A stretch of 51,659 bases of DNA from positions 1 through 51,659 of the forward strand of contig JASCIV010000084.1 of NCBI GenBank assembly GCA_030374735.1, written 5' to 3'. The translations under genes were made by a program, and so were the position numbers. This DNA comes from Gracilaria caudata (taxonomy: Eukaryota; Rhodophyta; Florideophyceae; Gracilariales; Gracilariaceae). The notes beneath the pieces were generated by a model. The model made no database searches. It was given only the letters and a program-made list of their open reading frames with translations, and was not told where the DNA came from. This document shows positions 9,886 to 19,633 of this stretch, one piece after another. Each line of letters opens with the position of its first letter. Position 1 is the first letter of the stretch.

Positions 9886-10734
9886 ATGGCGAAGACGATT
9901 ATTATCACTGGGTGTTCCTCCGGAATCGGCCTAGCCACAGCAAAGTACTTTGCAGAAAAGGAATGGAACGTCGTGGCCACCATGCGTAAGCCCTCCTGCG
10001 AGGCCGGCCAGAGTCTTGCCGAGATTCCTAACATCGCCGTTACGGCACTGGACGTCACCGACCTTGACTCCATCAAGAAAGCCGTGGACTTTACTATTGA
10101 GAAGTTTGGGTCCGTCGATGCGGTCGTTAATAACGCTGGCTATGGTCTTGTTGGTCCCGTTGAGATTATGACGATGGAACAGGTGGATCGCCAATACAAG
10201 ACCAATGTGTATGGTCCCGTGTTCGTCATGCAGGCAGTTCTGCCTTACATGAGAAAGCAGAAGAGTGGCACCATCATTAACGTAACATCGGTTGGTGGAC
10301 GCTTGGTAATGCCATTCTGCAGTCTCTACCACGGGACCAAGTATGCACTGGAAGGTATTTCGGAGAGCATGGCTTTCGAATTGGAACCATTCGGCATTCG
10401 CGTGCGCATTGTGGAGCCAGGTCATGTGAAAACTGACTTCGGCGGCAGGAGCATGGCCTTCGCTACGTCGGAAACCGTCAAGGATTACGATAAGATGGTT
10501 CAAACGGCTTTTGCTCAAACCATGGCTGAGAATACCTCAGGTGGATCTGAACCACCGGAGATTGCGGCCATTATTTACGAGGCTGCTACTGACGAGACAA
10601 ATAAGCTTCGCTATCCCGCTGGGGATGACGCTCATGATATGCTAGCAAAACGTGCCGCAGCTTCAGATGAAGAATTCCAGAAGCTTACCATTGATCGTTT
10701 CAAGTTGTCCACTGCCATAGAAGAGGAAGCTTAG
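9886..10734 (+). CDS. Classical short-chain dehydrogenase/reductase
   Basis: A 282-residue NAD(P)-dependent oxidoreductase with a Rossmann fold. It has the cofactor motif TGCSSGIG (residues 8-15), the structural NNAG motif (VVNNAGYG, about 82-89), the catalytic Ser in NVTSVGG and the Tyr-Lys pair in YHGTKYALEG. The length and layout are those of classical SDRs acting on hydroxy or keto groups of lipids, sugars or small alcohols; the substrate cannot be read. Loss of an acidic residue after the second beta strand, with Arg in VVATMRKP, suggests NADP(H) preference. No signal or membrane segment is present, so it is probably cytosolic. It is intronless. An AATAAA lies about 50 nt past the stop. 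Confidence 0.9.
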   Translation: MAKTIIITGCSSGIGLATAKYFAEKEWNVVATMRKPSCEAGQSLAEIPNIAVTALDVTDLDSIKKAVDFTIEKFGSVDAVVNNAGYGLVGPVEIMTMEQVDRQYKTNVYGPVFVMQAVLPYMRKQKSGTIINVTSVGGRLVMPFCSLYHGTKYALEGISESMAFELEPFGIRVRIVEPGHVKTDFGGRSMAFATSETVKDYDKMVQTAFAQTMAENTSGGSEPPEIAAIIYEAATDETNKLRYPAGDDAHDMLAKRAAASDEEFQKLTIDRFKLSTAIEEEA

Positions 10735-10784
10735 AGTGACTCAATTGGTGACAATTAATTTCGTTTGTTGGCGGAAAGGCATTC

Positions 10785-10790
10785 AATAAA
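10785..10790 (+). terminator. Candidate polyadenylation signal of the SDR gene
   Basis: A canonical AATAAA about 50 nt downstream of the SDR stop codon. Whether this lineage uses AATAAA here is not shown by the sequence. Confidence 0.35.
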
Positions 10791-12105
10791 GACGGGTTCC
10801 GTTGTTCGGGTTTGGTGCTTGCAGGACCGCTTGCTTGTGCTTCCCATATTGTATTGTGTTGTGTTGCAGTGCACTTGTGAAAGGTACATTGAGCTTTTGT
10901 TCGCCGCTGCAAACTGGGTAGCACCCTCGTTTGTACTCTGCTCACCAACCATAGATTGGGGGATTGTATGCAGAAGCAAGCTAGCAATTATGCTAGGTTC
11001 CTCGGCACTTTCCACAGAAGCTTGGCATAGGCTGGCTTCACACAAAGAAAGTATTGGTCGTGTCAGACTCGTTCATAGGACATCTCCTCTCTCTCTTTTA
11101 CAGGTGCATTAACTTTAATTCTACTATAATTCTACTATATTGCTGAGTCAAATGCAGATGTAAATAACATTAGCAGTATACAGTGGTACCGAGCTTCCCT
11201 TTTCCAGATGGTGCGACATGGTTGGATGCAAACGTATACGCAGCACGAGGAGCTTCTCGTGTCCATACGCACAGCGCGAATCACGATTGGTTTATCGGTT
11301 ACGTTGAAAAGCAGGCACTGGCGATGGACTCGTTGGTCTGAAGCGTAGCATGAAGTTAGCGCAAGATGCGCTTTGAACACGTTCGCATCAGAATGGATAT
11401 GATCATGTGCTCAGGATAGTATGTAGGTGAATCTTCTGGGAGGGGGCGATGCAAATGCGCCGTTTGATGTACCAAGGTAGCGTTTCCGTCGTACGCTTCG
11501 TATATTCATGGCATTGTGCTTGTGCGATGAAGTGTTGAGCATGTGAAACATGTGAGAAGCGTTTCTCGGCTGCATAGATGCTTGGCGGCGAGGAGGGCAG
11601 AAGCAACAATGCAGAGTACTGGTAAATTCGATTGTTGTTTTTTGGTCCCGTTGAGGGCTTTGCAGTGTTCATGGATCATGCCTGTATGTTGACGCCTTGG
11701 GCGCCAAGGCTTGGGGTATAAGCATGCCTTTAATGCGTTCTGATGCAACCTCGGGCTTGAAGAGTGACAAGGATTCTTGCGAAGTCGAATAAGAAAGTTG
11801 ACATAACCCTTGTACGCTGTTCGTTGTATTTAGAAGTTACGACGGAGCGCAAGCCGATAGTTGTAGTTCGCTGAAAGGCGTATACAGTACGCAACACCCT
11901 TATATTCGCAGTGTGTCTATGAGTGTTTCTTTGCACCTCGTTTAGGGTGCAGACGTCCTACAAATGGCGTCGTTTCAGGGCACCATGAGCAGAGTTCCGT
12001 TTCGTTTCAGCGGGTGAATTTCTCAAATCTGTATTACGAAGGTAGAAGAGATGCGCACGGGACAATGGTTATGTAGTGGGAGACGATGAACCAAAACATG
12101 AAAAA
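10791..12105. other. Gene-free stretch between SDR and 5S-like gene
   Basis: About 1.3 kb without a convincing coding frame. It holds a 12-bp direct repeat (TAATTCTACTAT twice, about 11116-11139) and otherwise nothing I can name. Confidence 0.5.
12101..12105 (-). terminator. Pol III T-run after the 5S-like gene
   Basis: TTTTT on the minus strand directly after the 3' end of the 5S-like gene, the usual Pol III stop signal. Confidence 0.6.
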
Positions 12106-12229
12106 GACATTCGACACTGGGGATTCCTGACCGATCCCTCAAGTCAGTACTGGCCCAGCGCAAAGGGACTCAGCTTCGCAGTTCGGAATGGGATGTAATT
12201 AGAGTTTACTTCGGAGAGCCCCTGATGTC
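12106..12229 (-). rRNA. 5S ribosomal RNA (divergent, possibly a pseudogene)
   Basis: A segment of 124 nt on the minus strand matches the plan of eukaryotic 5S rRNA. The 5' and 3' ends pair (GACAT with ATGTC), helix II can form from AGGGGCTC (12223-12216) and GAGTCCCT (12071 side, 12171-12164), and loop C reads CCGAACTGCGAAGCTGAG, close to the universal CCGAAC..GAAG..AAGC. The 3' half keeps GGGCC, AGTACT, and GGTCAGGAAT of helices IV and V. Five T residues follow at 12105-12101, a RNA polymerase III terminator. The 5' third is less conserved than in typical 5S genes, so it may be a diverged or inactive copy. It stands alone, without other rRNA genes around it. Confidence 0.7.
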
Positions 12230-13161
12230 CCCTTACAGGGCGCGTAGGCAGCTCTTCAGAATTCTAACACCTTTTAACTCTGCTCCTTAACAACACCGAT
12301 AAACGACATCATCTGTTGTAGGGCCACAACTACCTATGACTCAACTAGCCTTGAAAAGTGTTCTGTGCACATTTCAATCAAGTCAAATGGGATGCGGCGC
12401 ATGTGCACTTGATGTGGCCGAATGTGGCGCACCTCGCCCGAAAGAAAAGGACTTTTTGTTTGCGTTCACTTGAACGATTGGAAGAGCCGCTGGCGAGAAG
12501 GCGAGATATACTGTACATACCAGGAATGGCGCCAAAACGGGCAAGTCTCGAGATGTCGCAAGCTTGCGTAGCGATGAAATATCTAATGTTTAAAACGGTG
12601 AGCAAGAAATGTTTGCTCTCGGGACAGTGGTCTGCCTCCCGGACAGGCGATATGTGTCACAGTATGGCGTGGCGGAGCACCAAATTGGTGCCAAGCCAGA
12701 ATTGTTTGTGCATAAACACTGCGCGGCGGGTCGGCACGCATCATACGCGCGTGCCTTTTTAGTTTCACTGTTAACAAAAGGAACCAGAAGGAGGTCCGCG
12801 ACGCCACAAACCGGGAGGCGCCGCGTGTGGCAGCGAGCGCCGCCGTTGCAGGAGCAGCTGTCAACGCCGTGAATTGGCACCACCAACAGCGCCCGACGTG
12901 TGGGCGCCGCGTCGCCAACACACCATTACGTAATAAACGCACCACGTGTCTCAAACCGCATACTCGTTCGCGCACGCGCGCCGCGCCCTCCCCTCTTTGG
13001 CACGCGTCGCTCCCCGCCTCTCGCGACGCTCTCGCGTCGCGCTCTTCGCGCGCCCCTTCGCCGCGCCTTTTCTCCGCTCCCCCGTCTCTCCTCGCCTACC
13101 CCTCTCGCCCCGACTGTCCGCCCCAGTCGGCTCGCGTCCGTCGCGCCCGCTCCCCCCCCCC
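12230..13161. other. Upstream region of the DFD kinase
   Basis: A stretch that turns from average composition to very GC- and C-rich from about 12780 on, ending in a run of ten C just before the kinase ATG. The kinase frame is open back to about 12946 without any ATG, so I treat it as leader. Other frames here are compositional artefacts. Confidence 0.5.
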
Positions 13162-14922
13162 ATGTCGTCGTCCCAGCCGCTCGCAGCGCCGCGCGCGGCC
13201 CACGCGCGGCCGCGCCCTCGTCTACACCGTTTGTCCGATGAGACGCCGGACGACCGCAAACGCTTCCCCGACTACCCGCTCATGCGTCGCGATCGACGCC
13301 CCGCGCCCGTGTTGAACGTGGCGCCGCAGCGCTCCGCCGCGCAGGTGCCGCACTTGTTCCCCGACGATGTGTTGGCCGTGCCCGACACTACCTCCGCCGA
13401 TCTGCACTCCAATTACCCGCACAATGGAGCCCATGTACGCGCCGCACATTCCGCCCATACCGCCCACTCTGCGCACATCCCTCTCACACGCGCGCCCGAG
13501 CGCGCCGTCGTGCCGCTGCGCCCGTGGATGACGCGGGCGGTTGTCGCCGCCGGCTATATCGTCGTGCACGTTATTAGCGAGGGCAGTTTTGGCATCGTGC
13601 TCAAGGCCAAGCGCAGCGCCGACGGCGTGTGGGTGGCCATAAAGGTGGTCAAGAAGGTGCAGCTCACCGACAAGGAAGCAAACTCGCTTAGAAGACAGGC
13701 GCTTGTCCTACGTACCATCCGACATAACTATATAGTGCGCTTTATCGACGATTTTGAAGATGACTACCACTTCTACCACGTGTTCGAGTACCTCAACGGC
13801 GGCGACTTGTACGACCGCCTAGAAGCGCGAGGCAAACCCTATACAGAAGCGCAGGTTCTTTTCCTTGCGAAGCAAATATTCTACGCTATTGCCTACCTAC
13901 ATGCCATGCGCGTCGCACACCGTGATATCAAGCTGGAAAACTTTGTCTTCGAAACCACTCCGAATGACCAACGACAGGTGATGAAGCTCATTGACTTCGA
14001 CTTGCTCGTAGTGCGAACCAGTCGCTCACCCACCACCGAAACTTGCTCCGACGTTTGCGGCACCATATTATACGTCTCCCCGGAAATTGCCAGCGCGAAG
14101 GAGCACGTCCCGGAACAGTCTGACGTATGGGCCTGTGGTGTCATGCTGTACGTTTTACTGTCGTATAGCATGCCCTTTCAGGGAAACAGCAACCGTGAAA
14201 TCCTACGTGCAGTGCGTGCACAACAACCCAATTTCTCAACCGGTGTTTGGACAACAATTTCTGCGCCCACCAAACAACTCATCAAAGACCTTTTGCAGAA
14301 GAGTGGTTCGCAGAGGCCCACCGCTGCGGAGGCTTTGGACCGTATCAAGCAGTTGTCTTCTCAGATGGGGGACATTCACTCGAGTTCTCGTCTTCGTCTT
14401 CTCACAAACGGCTTGCGTTCTGTAAGCCTCAATCTTTGGGACCCATCTGGCAATCTTGTGCGACGCCGACGTTCGTCAGACTTGAGAAAGTCAGAACGTT
14501 TTGAAGTTGCGCGACGAGCCCATTCTGGCTTTCCTGCACCAGATGATGCGTCCTCAGTCTCCAGTATGCAGACCTCGCTCGCAATGCAATCCCACGCAGA
14601 CTCTGAGTTGACAAGCGAGAACATGGATCTCGTCCTCTCCCGACAATACACCCCGCAGGAAACAAGATATGTCAAGCCATCTAGACAAAGACGAGCTCAC
14701 ACTCCTCGATATGATCCGTACAGTAGCTCAGAGTTTCGCACATCCCCTGCGCTAGGTAATTCTATGCTTCAGAAGCAGGCTGCAATGGATCAAACCAACA
14801 AAATGGAAATACATCAAGCTCTTCATGTAAACGCGGAGGAAACAGTGCTTCGTCATCGCCGGTCTCTGAAAGGGCGATTGGGTTCTAAGCTTCGTAACTG
14901 GATAAGCATGGGCGGCCGCTGA
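13162..14922 (+). CDS. Ser/Thr protein kinase with DFD instead of DFG
   Basis: A 586-residue protein starting at the first in-frame ATG. An Arg/Pro/His-rich N-terminal region (1-130) precedes a kinase domain (about 131-395). The domain has a glycine loop EGSFG (140-144), VAIK with Lys161, HRDIKLEN (about 253-260), APE-like SPEIA and DVWACGVMLY, most like the CAMK/SNF1-type group. Two invariant positions differ: the magnesium motif reads DFD (278-280) instead of DFG, and the helix-C Glu is apparently Gln (RRQALVL). The catalytic Asp of HRD and the ATP Lys are intact, so activity is possible but not certain. A Ser/Arg-rich tail (about 400-586) may be regulatory. It is intronless; the leader is unusually GC-rich. 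Confidence 0.85.
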   Translation: MSSSQPLAAPRAAHARPRPRLHRLSDETPDDRKRFPDYPLMRRDRRPAPVLNVAPQRSAAQVPHLFPDDVLAVPDTTSADLHSNYPHNGAHVRAAHSAHTAHSAHIPLTRAPERAVVPLRPWMTRAVVAAGYIVVHVISEGSFGIVLKAKRSADGVWVAIKVVKKVQLTDKEANSLRRQALVLRTIRHNYIVRFIDDFEDDYHFYHVFEYLNGGDLYDRLEARGKPYTEAQVLFLAKQIFYAIAYLHAMRVAHRDIKLENFVFETTPNDQRQVMKLIDFDLLVVRTSRSPTTETCSDVCGTILYVSPEIASAKEHVPEQSDVWACGVMLYVLLSYSMPFQGNSNREILRAVRAQQPNFSTGVWTTISAPTKQLIKDLLQKSGSQRPTAAEALDRIKQLSSQMGDIHSSSRLRLLTNGLRSVSLNLWDPSGNLVRRRRSSDLRKSERFEVARRAHSGFPAPDDASSVSSMQTSLAMQSHADSELTSENMDLVLSRQYTPQETRYVKPSRQRRAHTPRYDPYSSSEFRTSPALGNSMLQKQAAMDQTNKMEIHQALHVNAEETVLRHRRSLKGRLGSKLRNWISMGGR

Positions 14923-16079
14923 CGAAACTTTAGAACAACGTCCTTAGCTTAGCATTGCATTCGGTGCGCACCGTACACAATCAATTTTTTTCTCTCTCTG
15001 CCACAGTGCGGTAACTCGAAAGTATCCGGAAAGCCAAGAGTCTGCTCGTTTGGCTTTTTCGTCAGTTGCTAGACATCTGGTTCAGGTCGTCAAACATGGG
15101 TCGTAAGAAATGATCGGTCCTTCACTGTGAGAAGCATTGCTTTTGCCAGAGCTCGCTGGGGCGTACTCTGTTTCCCTTTTTAAAGAGAACTAGGCATGGA
15201 TGGATCCGTGCAAACCGATGCGTTCCGCGTGGATGGAACTTGCGATGTGGAACGATCTATTAACCTGCACATAACGGGGTAGTCCAGTGGTACACTGTCC
15301 TGGTCGCCTTAATTCATACGTTGCCAGCCGCAAACCCCTTTTGGGTGTGGGATTGCGGCATAGTGCTCACTAATTGGTTTTCGCTCGCGGCAAAAGAGAA
15401 AACTAGGTTTGCTTGCAATGTAGGGATGTAAACAAGCTCGATGTATAGCACGAATGCTGTGAAGTTGCCGCGTGTTGCCTCGTTTTCTCCAGCCAACGAG
15501 GCAGTTGAAATCAAGGAATGGACATACATACCATGCATTCTGTCAGCCATGATGTTTGTTTAAATGCCTCATTAAGGGAACGGTTGCCGGCAGAGGATGA
15601 CGACCGTTCATGCCGTCAGTAGAAACGATCTGTATGGATGGACAAATGAACGCCACGAAAGCTACATGTTAATGAACTCGACGACGTGCTGCGTAGCACA
15701 CTAAACCACACTTTTGACTGAAGGAGTTGTCACAAGGTCTGAAACTCAGGGTGCAGCTCGCTCTAGTTTTGGATGCGGAATTCATGACCTCACAAGGTCT
15801 CCCGAATACTCCCTACACTGCTAATAAATCCCCGCTGCAATCCGTTAGCGCTTATTCTTCTTGGGCGTTTAGCAATTCGAGCACCAGATTCTGTCTGTCA
15901 ACTTGAACCTGAAAGTGGATCGTATATTTCGGCTTAGGCATATAACTGCGCTAGGCTTCTTTTGGAACTTATCTTGGCGTTCCCCTGCGAAGCTGAAAAG
16001 TGCGTAAGTTCAATTCGAACCCCCCTGTTCACCTCCCGAGAACTCCATATATAATTGCTGTCTATGCAATCAAGAAGAC
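14923..16079. other. Gene-free stretch between the two kinases
   Basis: A 1.1-kb region without a protein-like frame. The tail contains the Raf-like kinase promoter with its TATA element. Confidence 0.5.
16046..16053 (+). promoter_or_regulatory. TATA-like box of the Raf-like kinase
   Basis: ATATATAA about 30 bp upstream of the kinase ATG. If used, the 5' leader would be very short, or a downstream ATG would be used; the call rests on the motif alone. Confidence 0.35.
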
Positions 16080-17480
16080 ATGGTTGTCTTCGGTCGAAGA
16101 AAGAAAAAGAGTGAACCGAAACCGGACAGCTTCGACCGGGCCACATCGCAGGACGCGACGCCCAGGTCAATATCGTTTGGGCCATCATCCTTTAGTTTTC
16201 GTGGAAATGGGTTTTACAAAGCCCTTACTTCCAGTAGCAAGTCGTTCCGAAGTCTAAAGAAGGGATTCGGAGAAGGGGTGATATCACCAACAACTCCAAG
16301 CACTGGTGAATTTACAGATGTGAAACAAGGTAGCTCGCAGAGATTTGCTTTTGGTGACGCCGAAGCATCGAACGACGTCATGCATCATAGCGTTAGAGAA
16401 TTACCGCCAATGTCCCCAACGATGGCGGCTATCCATGCTCGAACGATGGAAAATGTGGCGAGAGAAGAGCGTGGCAGCAGAGGTGAACAACCTGTCCAAA
16501 AGCGTGAAGCAGTAGGAGATGTAAACAATCCGCCAACACAAGCAGAGCAACAAGAGAGGCCGCCCGATCGCCTAGCAAAGCATCGCACACCTCGCTCGAC
16601 GAATGCGACATCACCGACGTCAGCCTCCAAACAGGAAGGACTATCGGAGCACTGGATGATTGACATGAAAGACGTCGTACTTGGTAAAACAATTGGACAC
16701 AGCTCCTTCGGCACCGTTAATGAGGGAAGGTTCAATGGCACGAAGGTCGCAGTGAAGACAATTCACTACGGTCCTAGTTCAAATTCTTTGGGAGGTCTCT
16801 CCTCCTTCAGAAAAGAAGCAGAACTCAACTGTAAACTTCGACATCCGAATATCGTCTTGTTCATGGGAATAGCAGTGCAGCCTGCTAAGATCTGTATCGT
16901 AACAGAACTAATGTCGAGGGGTAATGTCCGTGATTTGCTAGTTTCGAAAGTGAAGGGTAAAAAACTACGACTGGATTGGAGTCTGCGACAGCAATGGGCG
17001 TTGGACACCGCGCAAGGTATGGCGTACTTGCACTCTTTGAGACCTCCCATGATTCATAGAGACCTCAAGACTACAAACCTACTGGTGGACAAGGGCATGA
17101 ACGTGAAAATCTGCGACTTCGGTCTCTCGCGCTTCAAGACGGACAAGCTTATGACCGCTGTTGGAACTGTCCACTTTGCTGCGCCAGAAGTGTTAAACCA
17201 CGAGAGGTACACAGAGAAAGCAGACTTATTTTCTTTCGGTACTGTGTTGTGGGAACTATACACAAGGCAATGCGTGTTCCAAGGCCTCCCTCAGATAGAG
17301 GTGTACAGCCAGGTTGTTTCTGGAAATATGCCTGATGTGGACGACGAATGCGACGCACGTTACAGGACGTTGATGAAAGATTGTTGGGCAACGGATCCCA
17401 CAAAGCGACCGTGTTTCCGGGAAGTTATAGATCGACTGAGTGTGTTGGTTGACGAACTCGACTCTGAATCCGGAGATTGA
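16080..17480 (+). CDS. Raf-like (TKL) protein kinase
   Basis: A 466-residue protein of the tyrosine-kinase-like group, related to plant and algal Raf-like MAPKKKs. A Ser/Pro-rich, probably disordered N-terminal half (1-195) is followed by a complete kinase domain (about 198-460): glycine loop IGHSSFGTV, VAVK with Lys226, helix-C Glu in FRKEAEL, LRHPNIVLFMG (typical of TKL kinases), HRDLKTTNLLVD, DFGLSRF and APEVL. All catalytic residues are in place. It lacks the N-terminal EDR, PAS or ACT domains often found in plant relatives. It probably phosphorylates Ser/Thr in a stress or growth pathway; the pathway cannot be read. It is intronless, and an 18-bp perfect palindrome follows the stop codon. 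Confidence 0.92.
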   Translation: MVVFGRRKKKSEPKPDSFDRATSQDATPRSISFGPSSFSFRGNGFYKALTSSSKSFRSLKKGFGEGVISPTTPSTGEFTDVKQGSSQRFAFGDAEASNDVMHHSVRELPPMSPTMAAIHARTMENVAREERGSRGEQPVQKREAVGDVNNPPTQAEQQERPPDRLAKHRTPRSTNATSPTSASKQEGLSEHWMIDMKDVVLGKTIGHSSFGTVNEGRFNGTKVAVKTIHYGPSSNSLGGLSSFRKEAELNCKLRHPNIVLFMGIAVQPAKICIVTELMSRGNVRDLLVSKVKGKKLRLDWSLRQQWALDTAQGMAYLHSLRPPMIHRDLKTTNLLVDKGMNVKICDFGLSRFKTDKLMTAVGTVHFAAPEVLNHERYTEKADLFSFGTVLWELYTRQCVFQGLPQIEVYSQVVSGNMPDVDDECDARYRTLMKDCWATDPTKRPCFREVIDRLSVLVDELDSESGD

Positions 17481-17494
17481 TTCCGCAATGTTGC

Positions 17495-17512
17495 GTTATC
17501 TATATAGATAAC
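17495..17512. repeat. 18-bp perfect palindrome after the Raf-like kinase
   Basis: GTTATCTATATAGATAAC lies 15 bp past the stop codon. It can form a hairpin in the 3' untranslated region, or serve as a symmetrical protein site. Confidence 0.85.
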
Positions 17513-17814
17513 AGAATATGAGCCAAGGCTTTTCGTACGTCTGTAGGGATAGTGCCAGTAGGATTAACAGCTTAACGACGGGCGTGCATGACGGTACGCT
17601 TCCTAGAAATGTTGATGAGTTTCTACTGCACACACCCATGTAAATAAGTTAGCATCATATTGCTCTAGTTGGAACGGAAACTGTCACTCTTGCAAGCAAA
17701 AGGAAACAACGGATTACAAACAGTTGTAATAGATAAAGAGCGTGGAAAGTGGATGCGTAAAAGAGAGAGCTTTGGGTTGTTGTAATGAACCAGATGACGA
17801 AGCAGCTTTACAAG
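17513..17814. other. 3' intergenic region
   Basis: A convergent gap between the Raf-like kinase and V-ATPase c''. I see nothing in it. Confidence 0.5.
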
Positions 17815-18420
17815 TTAGACAATAACCTTTGACGCCATGATGATACCAATAATAACGCCGAATAACCCCAAGGCCGATGCAAAAATCTCCACTATAAGGA
17901 TCTTCACGAAAAGCGAAGCGTTCTGAGCATCGGAGAGAGCGCAGGAAGAACCGACAACACCCACACTCAGGCCACAAAACAGATTTGACAAACCAACAGT
18001 GGCGCCGGCAGCAAAAATGGCGTATCCCGCGTACGCAGATGGCGTGCCAGTCTCAGACTCGACGATCTTAGCTTGCAAGATAATGGCCATGATAACACCG
18101 TAGATGGCACACGCTTCGGCGAAAATAACGCTGACAAGATTCTTGCTACTGATTCTTGGATGCTTGATGGCGGCGGAAAGAAGAGAGGTACCCGTGATAA
18201 AAATACCCCACGCAGAACCAAGCACGGACACACCGATGGAAAATACTACGCCGAGAGCGCTCCATAGGTAGGGAGATATTCCGCGGAAGAGATCGAAGTA
18301 GTAGCCGTAACAGGCGGGCATGAACCAGAACCACCAGCACGAGGCGAAGATTGCCTCGCTGACAGTTAGAGAGACGAGCTGTGATGCGACATCAGTGCCA
18401 TTTGTTGCTGGTGTAGACAT
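17815..18420 (-). CDS. VMA16: V-type ATPase proteolipid subunit c''
   Basis: The c'' proteolipid of the V0 membrane ring, which carries protons as the ring turns; in vacuolar and other acidic membranes. The 201-residue protein has five hydrophobic segments and lacks the short length of subunits c and c'. Two buried glutamates are visible, in IFAEACAIYGVIMAII (the proton-carrying one in the family) and in ILIVEIFASALGLFGVII. The glycine-rich helix SALGVVFSIGVSVLGSAWG is typical of the ring lining. The start is the ATG at 18420 (MSTPATNGT). It is intronless. It is divergent from RRP40, and a G-rich quadruplex-type tract lies about 65 bp upstream. Confidence 0.95.
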   Translation of the reverse strand: MSTPATNGTDVASQLVSLTVSEAIFASCWWFWFMPACYGYYFDLFRGISPYLWSALGVVFSIGVSVLGSAWGIFITGTSLLSAAIKHPRISSKNLVSVIFAEACAIYGVIMAIILQAKIVESETGTPSAYAGYAIFAAGATVGLSNLFCGLSVGVVGSSCALSDAQNASLFVKILIVEIFASALGLFGVIIGIIMASKVIV

Positions 18421-18484
18421 TGTGGAAGGGTTTCGCGGCGGAAATTGTCACCGCAGGAACGGGGTGGCGTAACTCTCGCTTAAT

Positions 18485-18517
18485 GGGAGGGGAGGGAGGG
18501 GAGGGAGGGGAGAAGGG
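18485..18517 (+). repeat. G-rich repeat with G-quadruplex potential
   Basis: Alternating GGGA and GGGGA units give seven successive runs of three or more G within 33 bp on the plus strand. The tract fits the G-quadruplex pattern and lies in the promoter shared by VMA16 and RRP40. Confidence 0.85.
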
Positions 18518-18890
18518 TTGTAGTGAGGCGATGATGTGAAGGGCGTGGATGGAATGACGTTGGTCGTGTGCGTGGGGAAGGCGATCGTGGGTGCAAATAA
18601 CGGCTGAATCGTGTCACAGTTGCTTCTTCAAACCGAGAGCGATGCACTCAATTTACCTATTTTTTAATATTAGCTTCCGTCTTACACCGTTAATTCACTT
18701 CACAGCCGCGTCTGGTGAGTAGAGTGACGCACAACCCCTGCCAAATGGCGAGGTTGTTGTTGAGCATTCTAAAGAAGCTACAGTAATACCGGGTGGAAGG
18801 AATCGAGAAAACTTTGACAGAGTAGAGTTAGCAAACTAAGGAGAACAAGTGGCATCCACATTCTTGCCATTCGTACGATAGTTGTTGACG
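18518..18890. other. Shared promoter region of VMA16 and RRP40
   Basis: The remainder of the divergent spacer. I see no TATA box in a useful position. Confidence 0.4.
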
Positions 18891-19628
18891 ATGGCGGCCA
18901 AGTCTTCCGGTTTGAGTCTGAAGAGCCAGCCAGGATCTCTGATATTGCCTGGTGATAAGATGGCCACCATCCTCAACACGCCAGAAGCAGCTCAAGCCGT
19001 GATTCGAGTAGGAGGCGGAGTCACCCAAAAGAGCTCCGATCTGTTGGCGAGTAAAGCGGGGTACATGCGATACGAAGTGAATCGCAATAAGTTGTGGGTC
19101 GCAAATAATCAGAAGCGTTACGTGCCCGCGTTGGAAGACCCGATCATTGGTATCGTTCAAGATCGATTCGGAGAGGAGTACAGACTGCATATTAACGGCA
19201 GTGACACCGCCACTTTGTCAATGCTCGCATTCGAAGGCGCCACGAAGAAGAACAGACCAAATCTGGCGATTGGTGCTCTGGTTTACTGCCGGGTTATTAG
19301 GGCCTCCAAGAACATGGAAACCGAAGTATCTTGTATTGAGCCTGGCAGCACGAAGAGTTGGTCTGGTGGTGAAACTTTGTACGGAGAACTTCAAGGTGGG
19401 ACGACTGTTCAAGTGTCGCTTGGAATGGCCAAAGCTCTTGTTCGAGATGAACAGGTGCTGAAGACGCTTGGACGAGTTCCATTTCAAAGCGCTGTCGGCG
19501 TGAACGGCAGAATATGGTTACAAGCGGGAAATATTGAACATACCATGTTGCTTTCGCTTGCACTCAAAAAAGCAGATGTCATGCAGGCTGATGAATGGCG
19601 CCTCTTTGTAAAGAAGCTGTTCTCTTAG
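18891..19628 (+). CDS. RRP40: Exosome complex subunit RRP40 (EXOSC3)
   Basis: An RNA-binding cap subunit of the nuclear and cytoplasmic RNA exosome, which degrades and trims RNAs 3' to 5'. The 245-residue protein has the S1-like domain (about 65-150, starting PIIGIVQDRFGEEY) and the KH-like domain (about 150-240) with GETLYGELQGGTTVQVSLG and the family GxNG signature as GVNGRIWLQA. The start is the ATG of MAAKSSGLSL; the frame is open three codons further but has no ATG there. Length and motif order fit eukaryotic RRP40. It is intronless and divergent from VMA16. Confidence 0.93.
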   Translation: MAAKSSGLSLKSQPGSLILPGDKMATILNTPEAAQAVIRVGGGVTQKSSDLLASKAGYMRYEVNRNKLWVANNQKRYVPALEDPIIGIVQDRFGEEYRLHINGSDTATLSMLAFEGATKKNRPNLAIGALVYCRVIRASKNMETEVSCIEPGSTKSWSGGETLYGELQGGTTVQVSLGMAKALVRDEQVLKTLGRVPFQSAVGVNGRIWLQAGNIEHTMLLSLALKKADVMQADEWRLFVKKLFS

Positions 19629-19633
19629 GCTGC

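Noticed and set aside
12583..12975. 130-codon minus-strand frame and others in the GC-rich leader of the DFD kinase
   Set aside because: Frames arise from high GC content; the composition is Arg/Ala/Thr-rich without domain features.
12946..13161. N-terminal extension of the DFD kinase
   Set aside because: Open frame but no ATG; the first in-frame ATG is at 13162.
15280..15350. tRNA-like A-box (TAGTCCAGTGG)
   Set aside because: No matching B-box, no anticodon stem and no acceptor pairing.
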